Below, piece after piece: positions 1-4,741 of a stretch of DNA of 8,109 nucleotides. Source of the DNA: Micavibrio aeruginosavorus (GTDB taxonomy: Bacteria > Pseudomonadota > Alphaproteobacteria > Micavibrionales > Micavibrionaceae). The translations under genes were made by a program, and so were the position numbers. How positions within the stretch are numbered: position 1 is the first letter of the stretch; the number at the start of each line of letters is the position of its first letter. Location: the NCBI GenBank assembly GCA_003240795.1, contig QFNK01000070.1:1-8109 (forward strand), written 5' to 3'. The notes under the pieces are model-generated. The model was not told where the DNA came from. It did not search any database and saw only the letters and a program-made list of their open reading frames with translations.

Positions 1-1988
1 GCTGCGAAAAGAACGGCAAAATCCTGCGCCTGCGCGGCGCATCGGGCGCGGCGCTGGACGGCTCCGACCGCTTCCGCATCCTCTGGGCAGAAGATATTTC
101 GGATGAGGAGGATACGCACCTCAAACTACGCAACGCCCGCGAAGCCGCCGAGCAGCAGTTGATGAAAATGGAAACGGCGCTGGACACGCTGCCCCATTCG
201 GTCTGGATGCGCGATGCGTCAGGCGACCTCGTCTGGGTGAACAAAGCGTACGCCGCCCTGATGGGTACCGTACAGGACGACGCCTGCGCCGGACAGATGG
301 AAATCACGGTCTCTGCCAAGGGCCGCGCCCCGCGCGATATGGCCCGCGAAGCCTTGAGTTCCGGCCAGCCGCAAAGCAACCGGTGCCACATTATCGCACA
401 AGGCAAACGCCGCTGGATGGAAATCACGGAGACCCCCCTCGCCGGCACGACGCGTACGCTCGGCTTCGCGAGCGACCTGACGGGTGAGGACGAAGCGCGC
501 AGTTCCCTTGACCGCAACGTCACGGCGAACAAGGCGCTTCTGGAGCAGATGCGTACGGCGGTCGCCATTTTCGGCGCGGATCAGGCAATTGAATTCTTCA
601 ATTCCGCTTTTACCGCCCAATGGGGACTGGAGGAGCAATGGCTGAACAATCGCCCGAAACTTGGCGATATCCTCGAGAAACTGCGCGATATGCGCCGCCT
701 GCCGGAACAGGCCGACTTCCGCAAATACAAGCAGGGCTGGCTCGACATGTTCACCCGCCTGATAGACCCGCATGAGGATATGCTGTACCTGCCCGATGAT
801 ACAGCCGTACGCATGTTGGCCATGCCACACCCTATGGGCGGCCTGATGATGATTTTTGAAGATGTCACCAGTCGCCTGCAGCTGGAGTCATCCTACAACA
901 CTTTAATGGCCGTTCAGCGCGAAACGCTCGACAATCTGGCCGAAGGGGTCGTGGTTTATGGCGGCGATGGCCGTTTGAAGCTTTGGAACCCGTCTTTTGC
1001 CACGATTTGGGGCCTGAAAGCCGAAGATATGGCCAATGAACCCCATATTAATCGTATAATCGATCAAAAATCGTCGTTTTTTGCACCGGATGACTGGAGC
1101 GGCATACGATCGCAACTGATCGAACACGGGTTGGAGCGCGCCGTACAGGAAGGCCGCATGACGCGTACCGACGGCATTCATCTGCGCTATGCAACGGTTC
1201 CCCTGCCCGACGGCGGTGTTATGGTTTCCTACTACGACATAACCGATTCCGTGCGCGTGGAAACCGCTTTGCGGGACAAGAACGCGGCGCTCGAAGCGGC
1301 GGAACAGTTAAAGACCGACTTTCTGGCCAATGTTTCCTATCAATTGCGGACGCCGCTCAACGCCATCATGGGCTTTTCGGAAATACTCGATCTCCAGTAT
1401 TTCGGCTCCCTCAACGAGCGTCAGAAAGAATACACGGCCGGCATCCACGAATCCGGCCAGCGCCTTATCAGCCTGATCGATGACATTCTTGACCTTTCAA
1501 CGATAGAAGCCGGATATCTTGAGCTGTCCCGTACAGACGTCGCCGTAAAACCGATGCTCGAAGGTCTCTACGACCTTACGATGGAATGGGCACGTAAACG
1601 GAAATTGAGCGTAAAACTAACCTGTCCCGACAATATCGGATGTGTTTCCGCAGATGAAAGGCGTTTGAAACAAGCGATTTTGAACCTTATCCGCAATGCT
1701 ATCAATTTTACGCCGGAAAACGGCAAGATAGAGATTAAGGCCGACAAAACAGGGGACAGCTTAAATATCGAGATTATCGACACAGGCGTTGGAATTTCGA
1801 AAGAGGATATGGATCGTATTTTTCAGCCATTTGAGAGGACGACGACCAGTAAAGGTACAAACGGCCATACAGGTGCGGGACTGGGCTTAACCCTCGTGAA
1901 AAACATCATAGAGCTGCATGGCGGCACAATCGAAATAAGCTCGGTCGAAAACCTGGGGACCACGGTTAAGGCAATGCTTCCCATTTAA
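1..1988 (+). CDS. divL: DivL-like multi-PAS sensor pseudokinase (5' partial)
   Basis: The reading frame is open from base 3 to the TAA at 1986-1988. The TTG/ATG codons at 159-164 are therefore internal and the true start lies left of the window; about 661 residues are visible. In order they are: the tail of one PAS domain (to about base 110), then PAS domains at roughly 168-500, 537-890 and 924-1260, a short coiled-coil linker, a HisKA-type dimerisation helix from about 1314, and a HATPase domain (about 1545-1985). The H-box reads VSYQLRTPLN: the codon at 1338-1340 is TAT (Tyr) where kinases carry the phosphorylated His. The ATP-binding motifs remain: the N-box Asn at 1695, DTGVGI at 1779-1796 and the glycine-rich GHTGAGLGL at 1863-1889. 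Tyr plus several PAS domains is the hallmark of Caulobacter DivL, which binds phosphorylated DivK and tunes the CckA kinase and hence CtrA. No membrane segment is visible in this part. The divL assignment rests on motif and architecture; another PAS pseudokinase is the main alternative. Confidence 0.7.
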   Translation, partial: CEKNGKILRLRGASGAALDGSDRFRILWAEDISDEEDTHLKLRNAREAAEQQLMKMETALDTLPHSVWMRDASGDLVWVNKAYAALMGTVQDDACAGQMEITVSAKGRAPRDMAREALSSGQPQSNRCHIIAQGKRRWMEITETPLAGTTRTLGFASDLTGEDEARSSLDRNVTANKALLEQMRTAVAIFGADQAIEFFNSAFTAQWGLEEQWLNNRPKLGDILEKLRDMRRLPEQADFRKYKQGWLDMFTRLIDPHEDMLYLPDDTAVRMLAMPHPMGGLMMIFEDVTSRLQLESSYNTLMAVQRETLDNLAEGVVVYGGDGRLKLWNPSFATIWGLKAEDMANEPHINRIIDQKSSFFAPDDWSGIRSQLIEHGLERAVQEGRMTRTDGIHLRYATVPLPDGGVMVSYYDITDSVRVETALRDKNAALEAAEQLKTDFLANVSYQLRTPLNAIMGFSEILDLQYFGSLNERQKEYTAGIHESGQRLISLIDDILDLSTIEAGYLELSRTDVAVKPMLEGLYDLTMEWARKRKLSVKLTCPDNIGCVSADERRLKQAILNLIRNAINFTPENGKIEIKADKTGDSLNIEIIDTGVGISKEDMDRIFQPFERTTTSKGTNGHTGAGLGLTLVKNIIELHGGTIEISSVENLGTTVKAMLPI

Positions 1989-1999
1989 AACAAGCTTAA
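1985..1999. promoter_or_regulatory. Candidate CtrA-type site (TTAA-N7-TTAA)
   Basis: TTAA at 1985-1988 and TTAA at 1996-1999 are separated by exactly seven bases (AACAAGC). This matches the full CtrA recognition pattern known in alphaproteobacteria. The left half overlaps the divL stop codon. A third TTAA at 2011-2014 does not have the right spacing. The site lies between convergent genes, so no promoter is obviously controlled by it, and the local sequence is AT-rich. A chance match is quite possible. Confidence 0.3.
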
Positions 2000-2029
2000 A
2001 CGGGGACGGTTTAAAGAATTCCTTTTTTT
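1996..2029. terminator. Weak hairpin plus T-run between convergent genes
   Basis: TTAAAC (1996-2001) pairs with GTTTAA (2009-2014) around a seven-base loop. A run of seven T follows at 2023-2029, which abuts the last codon of the minus-strand gene. The place is right for terminating divL transcription. However, the stem is only six pairs, mostly A-T, and the T-run begins eight bases after it, so this is a poor intrinsic terminator by sequence. There is no comparable T-run for the opposite direction. Confidence 0.3.
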
Positions 2030-2432
2030 ATGAACAGCTGGCCCACAGGTTATTCACACCGTTTTCCTCAATCGAGCGGATTATAATATCGGTATCAATT
2101 CTCGTTCGGCAGCTGAACAGCGGAATAAGGCTTCCGAAAGTCAGCTCCAGCCTTTGCCCCTCAAAGAAGGGGCCAGTGCTACATATTTCCTTTTTATCGC
2201 CGTCTTTTAAGGAAAAATTCTCTTTAAAGCTCGCCATGTCCCCGGAATTGGTCATTTGACGGTCTGTCGAAATGCTGCCTGAAACCGTGCGCCCGCTTTC
2301 ATTGACAAGAAACGCGCATATAGGCGCGGCTGTTATCTCTCCAAGTTTCGTCGGCTGCGCCAGCGCATAATTGCCAATGCCTAAAACCAGGGACAATATG
2401 ATTAAAGATGAAGCAATGAGGTAATGGATCAT
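2028..2432 (-). CDS. Small exported protein with four cysteines, unknown function
   Basis: This encodes 134 residues and I do not recognise the family. Residues 4-20 are strongly hydrophobic and are followed by a typical signal-peptidase site (YALA before Q26), so the mature protein would be about 109 residues in the periplasm or outside the cell. The N-terminal region carries little positive charge, so an uncleaved membrane anchor is the alternative. The cysteines are at 39, 84, 108 and 133, an even number that would suit two disulfides; there is no lipobox. The ATG at 2432 was chosen because an AGGG lies six bases upstream and the hydrophobic stretch starts right after it. The frame stays open further upstream, but a longer form would run back through the 3' end of the reductase gene. 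It lies 40 bases downstream of that gene on the same strand with no clear terminator between, so co-transcription is likely. Its base composition is more AT-rich than the flanking operon. Confidence 0.65.
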   Translation of the reverse strand: MIHYLIASSLIILSLVLGIGNYALAQPTKLGEITAAPICAFLVNESGRTVSGSISTDRQMTNSGDMASFKENFSLKDGDKKEICSTGPFFEGQRLELTFGSLIPLFSCRTRIDTDIIIRSIEENGVNNLWASCS

Positions 2433-2472
2433 AAAAATCCCTGAAGTGAGAAGAGGCGCTTTCCTTATTCTA

Positions 2473-3495
2473 TCACGAATTCGGCACGCCTTTGGTCGTT
2501 GAATATTCAAAATGGAAACTTTGCCCGGGATTGAGACGGGCGCGTATAGCATGCGCCGCCATCGCAGCCTCATGAAAACCGGTAAGAATAAGTTTCAGTT
2601 TCTTATCATAGGCAGCGATGTCGCCAACGGCATAAATACCTTCGACATTCGTTTCGAGCGTCAACGGATCGACGTCAATGTGATTGTGGGTAATGGAAAG
2701 CCCCCATTCCGCAATGGGGCCAAGCTCCATGGCGAGACCATAAAACAGCAACAGGGAATCCGTCTCAACCCGCTTTTCATTGCCGTCAAGGTCGGTCAGG
2801 ACAACCGCGGAGAGTGTCCGCCCGTCGCCTTCCAGCGCCTTTAACTGGTACGGCACGCACAATTCGATTTTTCCTTCTTTAACAAGAAGATCCATCTGCC
2901 GTACGCTTTCCGGCGCGGCCTTGAATTTATCGCGGCGATGGACGAGACGTACGCTGTTCGCAACGCCGGATAAGGACAAGGCCCAGTCAACAGCGCTATC
3001 GCCGCCGCCGGCGATAACGATGTCCTTGCCGCGGAAATCCTCACGCCTGCGAACCATATAATGGACGGAAACACCCTCATATTGCTCCAGCCCTTCCAGC
3101 GGCGGACGGTTAGGGCCGAACGCACCGGCGCCGGCCGCAACAATAACCGTTTTGACCCTGGCACGCATACCGGAAGAAGAGGAGAGAAGCCATTCGCTAC
3201 CTTCTTTGCTAATAGAGACAATTTGTTGCCCCAGCGCGTACAAAGGTTGAAACGGCGCGGCCTGTTTCTCAAGGTTTGCGATCAAGTCCGCCGCCATGAC
3301 AGCCGGAAGACCGGGAATATCGTAGATCGGTTTTTCGGGGTAGAGCGCAGAACATTGTCCGCCGATATCGGCCAGCGAATCAAAAACGACGGCATTTAAA
3401 CCCACCATGCCGCATTCAAACACTGCGAACAGGCCGGACGGCCCCGCCCCGATGATCGCAACGTCTTTTTCAATGATGTCCGTCTGTGTGCTCAT
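2473..3495 (-). CDS. Thioredoxin-reductase-like ferredoxin/flavodoxin-NADP+ reductase
   Basis: This 340-residue cytosolic flavoprotein exchanges electrons between NADPH and ferredoxin or flavodoxin. Visible motifs are the FAD dinucleotide fold GAGPSG (16-21), IGGQC (44-48), the NADP-binding GGGDSA (163-168) with HRR (186-188) for the 2'-phosphate, and the second FAD motif AVGDIA (289-294). The CxxC redox pair of true thioredoxin reductase is absent; VHYMV (144-148) occupies the corresponding region, as in the TrxR-like FNR group. The C-terminus has the short aromatic-containing extension (FHFEYSTTKG, 327-336) usual for these reductases. Length fits the family. The start is not certain. ATG 3495 gives the usual N-terminus but has no Shine-Dalgarno; an in-frame ATG at 3540 would add 15 residues and has GGAAGG three bases upstream. 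The gene is divergent from tsaE and probably heads a two-gene transcript with the small exported protein. Confidence 0.9.
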   Translation of the reverse strand: MSTQTDIIEKDVAIIGAGPSGLFAVFECGMVGLNAVVFDSLADIGGQCSALYPEKPIYDIPGLPAVMAADLIANLEKQAAPFQPLYALGQQIVSISKEGSEWLLSSSSGMRARVKTVIVAAGAGAFGPNRPPLEGLEQYEGVSVHYMVRRREDFRGKDIVIAGGGDSAVDWALSLSGVANSVRLVHRRDKFKAAPESVRQMDLLVKEGKIELCVPYQLKALEGDGRTLSAVVLTDLDGNEKRVETDSLLLFYGLAMELGPIAEWGLSITHNHIDVDPLTLETNVEGIYAVGDIAAYDKKLKLILTGFHEAAMAAHAIRARLNPGQSFHFEYSTTKGVPNS

Positions 3496-3501
3496 TGCGC
3501 T

Positions 3502-3507
3502 TTTATG
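3502..3507 (-). promoter_or_regulatory. Possible -10 element of the reductase gene
   Basis: On the minus strand, CATAAA lies six bases before the ATG at 3495. A transcript using it would begin at or very near that ATG, which fits the absence of a ribosome binding site. It matches TATAAT at four of six positions and I see no convincing -35 at 16-18 bases upstream, so support is weak. If translation instead begins at 3540 this element would be inside the gene and irrelevant. Confidence 0.2.
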
Positions 3508-3595
3508 ACACGATTTTTTTGCCCCATCCATGGCTTTCATCAGCCTTCCGCAGGGGATTTTTGCGTTTTTGCCCTGTCGCCGAAAAGCGCGTCCC

Positions 3596-3603
3596 GCTAT
3601 AAC
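3596..3603 (+). promoter_or_regulatory. Possible -10 element of the tsaE operon
   Basis: GCTATAAC at 3596-3603 matches the -10 part (GCTANAWC) of the Caulobacter vegetative promoter consensus exactly, and contains TATAAC, five of six matches to the general -10 hexamer. Six bases separate it from the tsaE ATG, so the expected transcription start coincides with the A of the start codon and the mRNA would be leaderless. That agrees with the lack of a Shine-Dalgarno before this ATG. The -35 is unconvincing: the nearest TTG-containing match (TTGCCC, 3569-3574) is too far away. Confidence 0.4.
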
Positions 3604-3609
3604 GAAAAT

Positions 3610-4026
3610 ATGCCCGTATTTGACGTTGCCAGCGAAGACGAAACAAAAGCCGTAGCCGCAAAACTGGCCGCCGCGGCACAGGGCGGCGATGTGTATTGCC
3701 TGCACGGCAATCTTGGCGCCGGCAAGAGCTTTTTCGCACGAAACTTTATCCGTGCGTTGTGCGGCGAAAATACCGAAGTGCCAAGCCCGACCTTCACCCT
3801 CGTGCAGACCTATGACAACGCAAAGGCCCCGATCTGGCACTTCGACCTCTACCGCCTGTCCGATCCGGAAGAGATCTTTGAAACCGGATGGGAGGAAGCG
3901 CTGGACGGCGGTATCACGCTGGTCGAATGGCCGGAACGCCTGGGCCCTTACCTTCCCGCAAAAGCGAAACATATCCATATTGAAACAACGGGCGCGACGT
4001 CGCGCAGGATTACGATTGATGAGTAA
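3610..4026 (+). CDS. tsaE: tRNA threonylcarbamoyladenosine synthesis ATPase TsaE
   Basis: TsaE is the small P-loop ATPase that works with TsaB and TsaD to place threonylcarbamoyl on A37 of ANN-decoding tRNAs (t6A) in the cytosol. The 138-residue product shows Walker A GNLGAGKS (33-40, Ser instead of the common Thr at the end), the family motif SPTFTLVQTY (59-68), HFDLYRL (77-83) and EWPERL (106-111). Length is normal for a stand-alone TsaE. The ATG at 3610 was chosen because the family similarity starts there. An upstream in-frame ATG at 3505 would add 35 unlike residues. No ribosome binding site precedes 3610. It is first in the operon and its last eight bases overlap the next gene. In many alphaproteobacteria tsaE is followed by, or fused to, an aminoglycoside-phosphotransferase-fold sugar kinase; here neither is present. 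Confidence 0.93.
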   Translation: MPVFDVASEDETKAVAAKLAAAAQGGDVYCLHGNLGAGKSFFARNFIRALCGENTEVPSPTFTLVQTYDNAKAPIWHFDLYRLSDPEEIFETGWEEALDGGITLVEWPERLGPYLPAKAKHIHIETTGATSRRITIDE

Positions 4027-4741
4027 GCCGGAAAAAGCCTTCATCCTTGCCGCCGGAAAAGGCACACGCCTGCGCCCCCACACGGATACGATGCCGAAAC
4101 CGATGGTGCCCATCGCGGGGAAGAGCATCATTCACCGCACGCTCGAGAAACTGGCACGCGAGAATGTTGCCGATACGGTTGTAAATCTTCACCACCTCGC
4201 CACAGTTCTTGAAAGGCATCTGGAGGGTATATCCACCCCGCATATCATCCTGTCGCACGAAGACGACCTCCTCGAAACGGGCGGCGGCATCAAGAAAGCG
4301 CTTCATCATTTCGATGGAAAGGCTTTTTACATCATCAACGGCGACGCGCTGTGGGATGAAGGAAGCAACGGCACCGCGCTCACACGTCTCGCGCAGGTTT
4401 GGGATGAATCCAAAATGGATATCCTGCTCCTCCTTCAACCCACATCCTCGATGCACATGACCGGCGCGGTCGGCGATTACACGGTGGACGCGCAAGGACG
4501 TGCCACAAGATCGAAGGACAAGAGCGGCGATTGCATGTTCGCCGGAATCCGCATCGCGCACCCGCGCATCTTTGACGGCTCCCCCGACGGCGCATTCTCG
4601 TTCCTCTCTTTGATGGACAAGGCCGAAAGCGAAGGCCGTCTCTACGCCGTCATTCATGAAGGTAATTGGTACCATATCAGCACACCGGAAGACCTGGCGG
4701 AGGTTGACGCCGCGTTCCGCGCGAACGGCGAGGGGAAATGA
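4019..4741 (+). CDS. MurU-like sugar-1-phosphate nucleotidyltransferase
   Basis: This 240-residue cytosolic enzyme belongs to the NTP-transferase family that joins a sugar-1-phosphate to a nucleotide. The signature GKGTRLRPHTDTMPKP spans residues 13-28, LETGGGI 85-91 and the metal-binding NGD 107-109. In the alphaproteobacterial tsaE-addB context this gene is usually the MurU type (N-acetylmuramate-1-phosphate uridylyltransferase of the AmgK/MurU peptidoglycan recycling shortcut). It is often annotated as mannose-1-phosphate guanylyltransferase, and the substrate cannot be settled from sequence. Near the C-terminus WYHISTPEDL (217-226) has His where RmlA-type enzymes have the second metal-binding Asp (W-x-D-x-G-T). 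The start ATG 4019 overlaps tsaE by eight bases and has AGGA (4006-4009) nine bases upstream. The partner kinase AmgK, normally immediately upstream, is missing. The stop overlaps the addB start as ATGA. Confidence 0.85.
   Translation: MSKPEKAFILAAGKGTRLRPHTDTMPKPMVPIAGKSIIHRTLEKLARENVADTVVNLHHLATVLERHLEGISTPHIILSHEDDLLETGGGIKKALHHFDGKAFYIINGDALWDEGSNGTALTRLAQVWDESKMDILLLLQPTSSMHMTGAVGDYTVDAQGRATRSKDKSGDCMFAGIRIAHPRIFDGSPDGAFSFLSLMDKAESEGRLYAVIHEGNWYHISTPEDLAEVDAAFRANGEGK

Noticed and set aside
159..164. TTG/ATG at 159-164 as the start of the divL-like gene
   Set aside because: The frame is open to the left edge of the window and the upstream residues look like the end of another PAS domain plus a helical linker, so these codons are internal.
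2433..2573. Longer version of the exported protein starting at 2573
   Set aside because: It would overlap the 3' end of the reductase gene by about 100 bases and bury the signal peptide. The ATG at 2432 with AGGG upstream is far better.
3569..3574. TTGCCC as the -35 of the tsaE promoter
   Set aside because: It is 23 bases from the TATAAC hexamer, too far for a normal vegetative promoter.
3496..4131. Upstream extension of the reductase frame through tsaE (212 extra codons)
   Set aside because: The frame happens to be open, but it is antisense to tsaE. The reductase family begins just before the GAGPSG motif, so at most the 15-codon extension to 3540 is plausible.
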